13,067 nt of DNA from Candidatus Dojkabacteria bacterium (GTDB taxonomy: Bacteria > Patescibacteriota > Dojkabacteria > B142 > WJKM01), in the NCBI GenBank assembly GCA_020429465.1, contig JAGQLH010000034.1:1-13067 (forward strand), in the 5' to 3' direction. The translations under genes were made by a program, and so were the position numbers. Below the pieces are notes generated by a model, which saw only the letters and a list, made by a program, of their open reading frames with translations, searched no databases and was not told where the DNA came from. Positions 7,151-13,067 of this stretch are shown piece by piece. Every line of letters begins with the position of its first letter. Within the stretch, counting starts at the first letter, position 1.

Positions 7151-8564
7151 GGATGTTTCTTTTTCACTTGGGAACAAAGAAAAAGTAGGTCTTGTCGGCC
7201 TAAACGGGTGTGGAAAATCTACGTTACTAAAATTAATTACAGGTGAGTATAAACCCGATAAAGGGAGTATATCTTCAACCGATGAGACTATTGAGTACTT
7301 GCCACAAGAAATGAATAGTATAGATGAGTTTGATACGAGTGGATCTAGTTATGTAGGGGAATTTCTTGAAAGTCTTGTAGATGATATTCATACCGAACTG
7401 TGGAAAGTTAATAAGCTTGTTGATAAATTAGAGATTGGGGTTGATGAATTTGACCTACTCTCACAAATTAGTGAAGGACAGAAAATGAAGTTGCTCTTAG
7501 TCCAATTACTTCTAAAAGAGCCCACTATCCTGCTACTTGATGAGCCTACGAATCATCTAGACATTGTAGGTATTGAGTGGTTTGAAAAATTTATTACTTC
7601 CTTTGATGGTATATGTATTATTATTTCCCATGATCGAGAATTCCTCAATTCGACAGTAACTAAGATTTTCGAAATAGATGAGCATACCCTTAATGTTTTC
7701 GACGGAAATTATGATAGATATCTTATAGAGAAAGAAACTTGGATTGAGAAACGGGCACAAGAATTTGAGTTACAAGAAAGAAAAAGAAAAAAACTTGAAG
7801 AAAGGATAGAACTTATTAGGACATTCGGAAGTGGAAAAAAGCAGAAAGCAATGCTTAGTAATGCACGTAAACGTCTTGAGAGAGAGGTATATTCTAACGA
7901 AGTAGCAAAGTATAAAAAACAGAAGTTGCAAGAGGTTTCACTAGAGGGGGAAGTACACAATTCGAAGATGATAGTTGATATACAAAATCTCACATTTGGA
8001 TATCCTAATAAAGAGGTATTACTAGAAGATGCTAATTTTGATATGTATGGCAGGGAGCGGGTGTGGTTTTTTGGAAGAAATGGAATAGGTAAGACTACCC
8101 TTATTCGTCTATTGACGAAAGAATTTGAGCCAGATCAAGGGGAGTGCAGACTTGGTATGAATCTTACCTACCAATACTTTTCTCAGGATCAATCTCATCT
8201 TGATATGAATATGAGTGTACGTGATTTTGTACTTTACAATACCTCTGTCTCATTCGATCGTTCATTTGGAATGCTTGAAAAATTTTTATTTCCAAAAGCA
8301 CTCCAAAATAATCTGATCAAAGACCTCAGTCCTGGTCAGAGGGCACGATTATCTTTTGCAGTTTTCTCACAACATGAGTACGATTTCCTCATCCTTGATG
8401 AACCTACTAATCATCTGGATATTCAAACAAAAGAAGTGATTGAAGAAGCAATTCGTGAGTTCAAGGGAGCTGTGTTGCTTATCTCGCATGACAGGTACTT
8501 TGTTGATAGTGTGGGAATTGATAAAATAATTACATTACAAGATAAAAAGATCCGAGAGTTATAA
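7101..8564 (+). CDS. Short ABC-F family ATPase (ribosome-associated)
   Basis: 487 residues with two ABC ATPase domains, no membrane segment, and a short charged linker, which defines ABC-F. Domain 1: Walker A GLNGCGKST (33-41), a signature reduced to SEGQ (124-127), Walker B ILLLDEP (143-149) and switch SHD (176-178). Linker about 205-285 is Lys/Arg/Glu-rich and helical (the P-site-tRNA interaction region). Domain 2: Walker A GRNGIGKTT (325-333), signature LSPGQ (409-413), Walker B ILDEPTNHLD (431-440), SHDRYF (462-467). Both catalytic glutamates are present. ABC-F proteins bind the ribosomal E site and either relieve stalling or protect against ribosome-targeting antibiotics. The length is nearer to Msr/Vga/Lsa-type proteins than to EttA or Uup, but length alone does not show resistance. 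ATG 7101 is chosen because the usual N-terminal beta strand (MLRVQNLSLEF) begins there, despite the 50-nt overlap with the previous gene. Confidence 0.93.
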   Translation: MLRVQNLSLEFSQKIFEDVSFSLGNKEKVGLVGLNGCGKSTLLKLITGEYKPDKGSISSTDETIEYLPQEMNSIDEFDTSGSSYVGEFLESLVDDIHTELWKVNKLVDKLEIGVDEFDLLSQISEGQKMKLLLVQLLLKEPTILLLDEPTNHLDIVGIEWFEKFITSFDGICIIISHDREFLNSTVTKIFEIDEHTLNVFDGNYDRYLIEKETWIEKRAQEFELQERKRKKLEERIELIRTFGSGKKQKAMLSNARKRLEREVYSNEVAKYKKQKLQEVSLEGEVHNSKMIVDIQNLTFGYPNKEVLLEDANFDMYGRERVWFFGRNGIGKTTLIRLLTKEFEPDQGECRLGMNLTYQYFSQDQSHLDMNMSVRDFVLYNTSVSFDRSFGMLEKFLFPKALQNNLIKDLSPGQRARLSFAVFSQHEYDFLILDEPTNHLDIQTKEVIEEAIREFKGAVLLISHDRYFVDSVGIDKIITLQDKKIREL

Positions 8565-8574
8565 CTTATTGGTC

Positions 8575-8853
8575 ATGAATAAAAAATCGTTTATAGATAA
8601 ATGTTTTAAAGACAAAGATGGTGTGGTAGTGATTGGACAATTTCCAAATATCCCTATCATGGCATGGTTTGTAATTACAGTTATCGCATTATTAATCCCT
8701 TCTGAGCTATGGTCAAGCAAATTCCATGCATTGGCACAGATGTTCCTATTTATTTGGGCATATTTAGAACTCGTTTCCGGAGTGAATTACTGGAGACGAT
8801 TTTTAGGTTTGATTGGTGTGGGGTATGTGGTAATTACTCTGTTTGGTATTTAG
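8575..8853 (+). CDS. Small three-helix membrane protein, unknown function
   Basis: 92 residues from ATG 8575. A TTG at 8569, only 4 nt after the ABC-F stop, would add two residues; ATG is preferred. A short basic N-terminus (KKSFIDKCFKDKDG) is followed by VVVIGQFPNIP and hydrophobic segments at about 26-42, 50-67 and 74-91, with GVNYWRRFLG between the last two. I have an impression of similar small proteins with a G-Q-x-PN-x-P strand and a GVNYxRR loop in Patescibacteria and Actinobacteria, but know of no function. It is the last gene of the plus-strand unit, 10 nt behind the ABC-F gene, so it is likely co-transcribed. The coding call rests on the hydrophobic pattern, tight spacing and in-frame stop. 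Confidence 0.72.
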   Translation: MNKKSFIDKCFKDKDGVVVIGQFPNIPIMAWFVITVIALLIPSELWSSKFHALAQMFLFIWAYLELVSGVNYWRRFLGLIGVGYVVITLFGI

Positions 8854-8886
8854 TAAAATTTCACTTTATGATGTCTTTCATGTGAA

Positions 8887-8915
8887 CCGAGCCTGCCTGC
8901 CGTAGGCTGGGACGG
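8887..8915. repeat. GC-rich imperfect palindrome in the convergent intergenic region
   Basis: In an AT-rich neighbourhood, the 29-nt element pairs CCG (8887-8889) with CGG (8913-8915) and CCTGCCT (8892-8898) with AGGCTGG (8904-8910, one mismatch), around the loop GCCGT (8899-8903). It sits between the ends of convergent genes (stops at 8853 and 9019-9017). It may be a dispersed palindromic repeat of the CCTGCCTGCC type that I associate with some Patescibacteria genomes, or a bidirectional transcription barrier. No T-run follows on either strand. A weaker hairpin, TGCTA-CTTT-TAGCA, follows at 8928-8941. Nothing else is seen in 8854-9016. Confidence 0.5.
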
Positions 8916-9016
8916 GGAAGACACTACTGCTACTTTTAGCATGATAAAAATCTACATATAAATCTCGACAACGCTGTACTTTGTAATCCTCGATCCAGAT
9001 GGGAATTAAGTTGGTT

Positions 9017-10234
9017 TTATTGAGCATTTCTAACTATCCGACTCCGATTAATTAATAGAATAAAAACACCAATTCCAGTTAATAGAGCAAGCAAATAGAG
9101 ACCTCCAGATGAATTCCCTCCTTCAAGGAATAACCCCACAAACGGAAGAATACTAAATTCGTAAAGTCTCATGAAGACACTTTGAATTGAGTTAATTGTA
9201 GCTCGTTCTATGCTCTCTACTTTATCATTAAGTAATTGAATATTATTTGCTTGGTAAAAGCTTTGGATTGCGTAAAGTATCCCAAAAAGAACAACAATAA
9301 GAATTCCAAAGAGAATTGAGTCAATTGCTACGAAATATCCCATTAAAGCAAGCGAAAACATGGTAATGATTGCAGTGATTATCATGGTTCGGTAATCATT
9401 TGGATCATCGAATTTGGTAACTAAATAGCTTCCAATACTTTTTGTAACTCTAAATAGTGCTGTAAATACTCCAATTAAAGCTAAGCCGAATCCTACATCC
9501 GATAATACAGGTGTGCTAAGCCAAAAGAGAGAAGAAATAATACCAAGAATAAAAAAGTTCGCAATTAGTAAGTTTCCGAGTCCATGAGAGAATCCTTCTT
9601 TTGAGAATATTTTTGTAAAGCTTTTTTTAATATGTTGAAGATAGTTTGTGTCATATCCATCCCGTGCAGTTTGTACTCCTTTTGGTTCGTAAAAATACAA
9701 ACATAAAATGGCAGCAGTACAATAAAACGGGAAGCTAATGTAGAGTGGTATTGATAAATTGTATTCTCCAATTATTCCTCCTAGAAGCATATAGAGGGCC
9801 ATCGCTGCATGAAGCAGGGTACGAGAGAATGCAAATATTTTTTTAAATTGTTTTGTATCTTTTTTGTCAGCAAGGGAATCGTACATTAAGCTTTCGATTG
9901 AACCTGAAGTCAAACTCTCACCCAATGCAGTAATTACCATTGCTCCAACCATACTGGGGAAACTAGAAAGAAATGGCAATAGAAAAAGCCCTAAGCCTTT
10001 CAAAAAGTACCCCAATGCACCTGATTGCTTCCTAGAAAGCTTATCTGCAACTGCACCAGTTGGGATTTCTAGGAATACTACCGCTAAAGAGTAAATCGAG
10101 GTAAGGAGTAATGCCTGACTAGCAGGTAAAGATTTCTCAATGGTTAAGAATAGGAAAAGGACGGGTTGCCAAAATACCGGGTATGAAACAAATTGCAATA
10201 GTTTGAAAATTTTTGTGTTTCGATCTTCTTTCAA
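9017..10234 (-). CDS. Major facilitator superfamily transporter, 12 helices
   Basis: 405 residues with about 12 hydrophobic segments in two halves. The segments are separated by a cytoplasmic loop around residues 190-215 (KGVQTARDGYDTNYLQHIKKSF). Between helices 2 and 3 is EIPTGAVADKLSRKQSGALG, the MFS motif A (G-x3-D-x2-x-RK), with the EIPTG form common in drug/proton antiporter-like families. The substrate cannot be told from sequence; efflux is plausible. The only usable start near the N-terminus is TTG 10234 (then KEDRNTKIFKLL), since the next methionine is near residue 95, inside helix 4. This start lies 6 nt behind the stop of the preceding gene and in the same frame as it, so expression probably depends on translational coupling. 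No Shine-Dalgarno sequence precedes it. It is the last gene of the minus-strand cluster. Confidence 0.85.
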   Translation of the reverse strand: MKEDRNTKIFKLLQFVSYPVFWQPVLFLFLTIEKSLPASQALLLTSIYSLAVVFLEIPTGAVADKLSRKQSGALGYFLKGLGLFLLPFLSSFPSMVGAMVITALGESLTSGSIESLMYDSLADKKDTKQFKKIFAFSRTLLHAAMALYMLLGGIIGEYNLSIPLYISFPFYCTAAILCLYFYEPKGVQTARDGYDTNYLQHIKKSFTKIFSKEGFSHGLGNLLIANFFILGIISSLFWLSTPVLSDVGFGLALIGVFTALFRVTKSIGSYLVTKFDDPNDYRTMIITAIITMFSLALMGYFVAIDSILFGILIVVLFGILYAIQSFYQANNIQLLNDKVESIERATINSIQSVFMRLYEFSILPFVGLFLEGGNSSGGLYLLALLTGIGVFILLINRSRIVRNAQ

Positions 10235-10240
10235 TAGAAT

Positions 10241-10594
10241 TTATGTAGATATGTGTAAGAATGTAAACAAGTTTACTATTCCCCATAAGAATACCCCTAT
10301 TGCTATTGCCAGTTGGAGAAATAGATTTGGTTTTGATCGAGTTTTTTTGTATTTGTAAAAACCCGACATAGCTACCGTAATTGGAAGACAAATAGAATAA
10401 CAGAGTAAGTAAATTGCAAGTGGTATTACAATTGAATTTGGCCAATACCATAATGGTCCGGTATGGGTTACGTAGGCTGGAGTAAAAGGAAATACTAAAT
10501 AGTATAGATAGACTGCTATAGGTATTGATACTATGAGCGTTGCTACAACAGATATTGTGAGTAATGTATTGGTTTTGAATAAATTCTTTTTCAT
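10241..10594 (-). CDS. Three-helix membrane protein, unknown function
   Basis: 117 residues from ATG 10594, following a basic start (MKKNLFKTN). Hydrophobic segments lie at about 11-35, 54-78 and 92-114, with an aromatic loop, FPFTPAYVTHTGPLWYWPNS (35-54), that probably faces outside, and a basic cytoplasmic loop, YKYKKTRSK (80-88). I do not recognise the family. It sits between dsbB and the MFS gene and ends 6 nt before the MFS start in the same reading frame, with a single TAA (10243-10241) between. It looks complete on its own: a normal start, three clean helices and a polar end. It may therefore be an accessory subunit of the transporter or simply a co-transcribed neighbour. A TATAAT hexamer on the minus strand (10635-10630) could be a -10 box, but no -35 box accompanies it. 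Confidence 0.72.
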   Translation of the reverse strand: MKKNLFKTNTLLTISVVATLIVSIPIAVYLYYLVFPFTPAYVTHTGPLWYWPNSIVIPLAIYLLCYSICLPITVAMSGFYKYKKTRSKPNLFLQLAIAIGVFLWGIVNLFTFLHIST

Positions 10595-10644
10595 AGTGCA
10601 GTGAATGTAATTAATTAGGTAGTCAAAGAATTATATTGTCCTAC

Positions 10645-11193
10645 CTATTTTTTAATTTTCTTCCCAACTATCATCATAGTTAAGATTAGAGCAAATGCAC
10701 TTGTTGCCATCATTGGAATAGTAATATAACCAAATGTCATTGAAAATGAATCTGCACATGATACTGAGTAGCCAACCGCACTACAAGGTGCGATTTCTGT
10801 CACACCAATTTGTAAGAGATAATGATAGCCTGCAATAATAAATCCTAAGAGTGAAAGCGCAATGCTATAAATTCTAATTCCCATATCTTTTTTCCAGAGA
10901 GCGATTCCAAACAGAATAACTTGGGGGTACATGAGGATTCTTTGATACCAACAGAGTAAACATGGTTCATATCCAGCAATATCGGAGTAGAATAGACTTC
11001 CCGTCATAGCAGTGAATGCGACTATAAGTGCACCATTAAATCCGTAGTTTTTTGCAAAATGCGTGAGTTTATTTGGTTTCTTATTCTTTTTGGCAAGGGC
11101 ATAACCCCCTAAGAAAATAACAACAAGTATCTGCGCTAGTACGGTAAGTGAAGCAAGAAAATAAGTAACTACTTGGATCTGTTCTTGTGACAT
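10645..11193 (-). CDS. dsbB: DsbB/BdbC-family disulfide bond formation protein
   Basis: 182 residues with an extra N-terminal helix (about 9-34), then four hydrophobic segments (about 53-69, 86-100, 107-128 and 155-175). Both cysteine pairs of the family are present. EPCLLCWYQR (C78, C81) is the CxxC centre after the first conserved helix, with the typical C-x2-C-W-x-Q-R form. C137 and C146 (APCSAVGYSVSC) form the second outward-loop pair. DsbB passes electrons from a periplasmic or extracytoplasmic DsbA-like thioredoxin to quinone, so making disulfides in exported proteins. No DsbA-like gene is in the window. The cysteines of the giant surface protein would be possible end substrates. Starts at ATG 11193 without a Shine-Dalgarno sequence; 56 bp separate it from the gene before it and 50 bp from the one after. 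The family call is firm; the electron acceptor here is unknown. Confidence 0.9.
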   Translation of the reverse strand: MSQEQIQVVTYFLASLTVLAQILVVIFLGGYALAKKNKKPNKLTHFAKNYGFNGALIVAFTAMTGSLFYSDIAGYEPCLLCWYQRILMYPQVILFGIALWKKDMGIRIYSIALSLLGFIIAGYHYLLQIGVTEIAPCSAVGYSVSCADSFSMTFGYITIPMMATSAFALILTMMIVGKKIKK

Positions 11194-11249
11194 AAACTGT
11201 AGGTATTAATAAATAATGAATAAAAACGTATAGTAGATTCTATCACTCA

Positions 11250-11729
11250 TTATAGCTCCATTCTACCTTTCGAGACAGATTTAATAATTGATCGGGATAA
11301 TTGCCCACCTTCATATCGTAATCGGGGGAAGAGAACATTGAACCCATTAAGGGAAATTAAGAATGTGATAATAAATACCATTGAATAGTGGAAAATCACT
11401 GCAGTCAGTGGTGTTTGACCAATATAATTGATTAAACCATTGCTTCCAGTGTAGATTGATGAACTGTATACAATAGCAAATAGTATATACCCTTCAATTG
11501 CACCACTCAAAAACATACAAATTGGGGGCCAATCTCTATCCCACGTTTGATTTTGAATTAATGTATAGATAATATCAAGAAAAAATCCTATGAGTGTAAT
11601 AATAGTAATCAATAATAGAGGACGGCCAATATCATTAATACCTAGCCCGAATGCAAGTGTAATTGGTATTCCTACGAAAAGGAAAAGGAATGTACGTAAT
11701 TCTATTCTACCTTGAAGTGTTGGTAACAT
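11250..11729 (-). CDS. Four-helix membrane protein with WDRDWPP motif, unknown function
   Basis: 159 residues from ATG 11729. Hydrophobic segments lie at about 11-30, 36-58, 70-90 and 107-127. Between helices 2 and 3 is a striking polar motif, QTWDRDWPP (61-69), followed by a glutamate at the end of the third segment's start (GAIEGY, 76-81). The protein ends in a basic tail (RLRYEGGQLSRSIIKSVSKGR). I do not know a function for it. The start lies 2 nt behind the stop (11734-11732) of the flavoprotein-like gene, the tightest junction in the cluster, so the two are almost certainly translated as a pair. The protein may be a membrane anchor or partner for that enzyme; this is inferred from position only. 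No Shine-Dalgarno sequence is seen; the start is placed by the junction and by the MLPTLQGR...LR basic lead into helix 1. Confidence 0.78.
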   Translation of the reverse strand: MLPTLQGRIELRTFLFLFVGIPITLAFGLGINDIGRPLLLITIITLIGFFLDIIYTLIQNQTWDRDWPPICMFLSGAIEGYILFAIVYSSSIYTGSNGLINYIGQTPLTAVIFHYSMVFIITFLISLNGFNVLFPRLRYEGGQLSRSIIKSVSKGRMEL

Positions 11730-11731
11730 GG

Positions 11732-13067
11732 TTATTGCGGAGGTTTATGTAAAATCCAATTACTCCATTCTAGAAGCGATCCAAGCCCACTGAGGTTGTG
11801 GGGACGCTCTAGTTTTGTACATAGAAATTCAGTTATCTTCAAACCAGCGTAAGTCATACCGGAAAAACTATCAACAGGGGCGAATGTATTACCAAGTGCG
11901 ACTACTCCAGAAGCAAACAAATTTATATCTTTTCCATTTGGATTAAGTACACAAAATGAAGAATTTGTTTGGAGTGTATCAAAGCGAGTAAGACTAACAT
12001 GGTTGGTGTTAATTAGTTCTTCAAATAATTCATTTGTCCGTAGGTTTCTACTTAATCCTGTTGCATCGATCATAAAATCTGCTGATACCATACAAGAAAT
12101 ATCATTGTCTTGTGTTATTTCAATACTAACTCTTTGATTTTTATAGCTAAAGGATTGGACACTCCCTACTACGTAAGAATAAAATCCTTTATCTAAGCCT
12201 TCTTCAACGATATGTTTCCATGATGTTCTATCTGCAGAGGTAGTTCCACCAAGTATTGGAATATAAGACTCATGACCTGGCATCCCTTCAAGATTTATTT
12301 TATATTCACCACCAAAACACGATTTTGGGAAATTATAGTGTTGATACTCCCACTCATGCTCAAGAGAACGTTCTTTATTATTTATCATCGAAGGATGAGT
12401 GTGGTGACGTAATAGATGTAAGATTCGGATGTCATCTCGTTGCATGCATAATTCATAAAGCTTTTGGAGTAACATAGAGGCAGCAATACCTCTCCCTCGT
12501 ATAATAATTGTTCCTCCGTTATGTTTAAGATGATTTAGAATGTGAGAATGATCTTCATACACATTTTTGTATATATCTAGATTTGGGTGATGCTTTTCAA
12601 ATGAAAGTTGTTCATCTGTTTTGTTTAGTTTCGAGTAACCAATACCAAGATGTAAATATTCACATTGGATTTTGAATTTTCTTTTATTTTGTAACACCTG
12701 TATTTCATATCCTCCATTTTCAAGGGGATGTATTGTTTGAGCCATACCTTCAAATAACATAGAATTCCAGCCAATACGTTTTGCTTCATGCGTAATTGAT
12801 TCAAATACTTGACCAGATTTCGGCGTAAAGGGCTCGGATATGTATGATTCAGTAAATACTTTAAAAAGAGGAGAGAAGAATCCACCGAGCTTGAGTCGTT
12901 TCAAATTTGACCATGATTCTCGAACTGCATAACTTGGTACTCCCCAAATGTTATCGGGTGTTGCTCCTGCGTCACTACGAAGTCGAGTGTCTTTATCAAT
13001 ATGAGAATTTTCACAACGTTGCTTAAATGTCTCATACGGGTGTTTATATGGTGATATGACAGCGATT
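11732..13067 (-). CDS. FAD/NAD(P)-binding oxidoreductase-like protein, N-terminus cut by window edge
   Basis: The frame is open from the stop at 11732 to the right edge, giving 444 visible residues. A TTG at 12904 is internal, because 54 codons upstream of it (including RSDAGATPDNIWGVPSYAVRE) continue the same frame without a stop. Visible motifs, by coordinate: GGTIIIRGRGIAAS (about 12517-12464), a Rossmann-type dinucleotide turn with a G-x-G-x2-A pattern; DFMIDATGLSRN (about 12073-12038), the ATG-type strand found in FAD/NAD(P) oxidoreductases; and ASGVVALGNTFAPVDSFSGM (about 11914-11855), like the C-terminal flavin-contacting strand. The first GxGxxG motif, expected near the N-terminus, would lie outside. 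Soluble by appearance. It resembles the Pyr_redox/flavin monooxygenase class, but the substrate is unknown. It is coupled to the downstream four-helix membrane protein and lies upstream of dsbB. Confidence 0.65.
   Translation of the reverse strand, partial: IAVISPYKHPYETFKQRCENSHIDKDTRLRSDAGATPDNIWGVPSYAVRESWSNLKRLKLGGFFSPLFKVFTESYISEPFTPKSGQVFESITHEAKRIGWNSMLFEGMAQTIHPLENGGYEIQVLQNKRKFKIQCEYLHLGIGYSKLNKTDEQLSFEKHHPNLDIYKNVYEDHSHILNHLKHNGGTIIIRGRGIAASMLLQKLYELCMQRDDIRILHLLRHHTHPSMINNKERSLEHEWEYQHYNFPKSCFGGEYKINLEGMPGHESYIPILGGTTSADRTSWKHIVEEGLDKGFYSYVVGSVQSFSYKNQRVSIEITQDNDISCMVSADFMIDATGLSRNLRTNELFEELINTNHVSLTRFDTLQTNSSFCVLNPNGKDINLFASGVVALGNTFAPVDSFSGMTYAGLKITEFLCTKLERPHNLSGLGSLLEWSNWILHKPPQ

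Noticed and set aside
10241..10594. Three-helix protein as a broken N-terminal piece of the MFS gene
   Set aside because: The MFS frame already has about 12 helices and motif A in its proper place, and the small protein has a normal start, clean helices and a polar end, so both look complete.
10616..10647. Inverted repeat TAGGTAG / CTACCTA considered as a terminator after dsbB
   Set aside because: A 7-bp stem around an 18-nt loop without a following T-run is too weak; one arm also overlaps the dsbB stop codon.

Overview
The window is AT-rich and gene-dense. It codes with the ordinary bacterial code: UGA, UAG and UAA all end genes. It carries a very large secreted, wall- or membrane-anchored protein with thrombospondin type 3-like calcium repeats, many small membrane proteins of unknown function, and genes with almost no Shine-Dalgarno sequence. 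This combination suggests a Candidate Phyla Radiation (Patescibacteria) bacterium, perhaps Microgenomates, Katanobacteria or Dojkabacteria. There is no rRNA gene in the window, so the placement is inference. There are no tRNA, rRNA, CRISPR or transposase genes.

Layout. (1) 1-6258, minus strand: a giant 1891-residue surface protein (583-6258), followed by a TipA-type MerR regulator cut by the left edge (1-535). The 47-bp gap between them holds a perfect 10-bp-arm palindrome. It lies inside a promoter with the 19-bp spacer typical of MerR-controlled promoters. (2) 6259-6481: a divergent intergenic region with one promoter candidate in each direction. (3) 6482-8853, plus strand: a likely three-gene operon with a six-helix membrane protein bearing an EELSWGQR motif, a short ABC-F ATPase that overlaps it by 50 nt, and a 92-residue membrane protein. 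(4) 8854-9016: a convergent intergenic region with a GC-rich imperfect hairpin. (5) 9017-13067, minus strand, read from right to left: a flavoprotein-like oxidoreductase running off the right edge, a four-helix membrane protein 2 bp behind it, a DsbB/BdbC-type thiol oxidase, a three-helix membrane protein, and an MFS transporter.

How the genes may work together. The minus-strand cluster on the right joins a dinucleotide-binding oxidoreductase, membrane proteins and DsbB. It could be an envelope redox module, but only DsbB has a role I can assign firmly. The giant protein is probably a cell-surface structural or adhesive protein. It needs calcium for its repeats and possibly disulfides for its scattered cysteines. 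The TipA-like regulator probably senses a small molecule and autoregulates. The ABC-F protein acts on ribosomes. No gene in the window closes a complete known pathway, and no classical defence or mobile system is seen.
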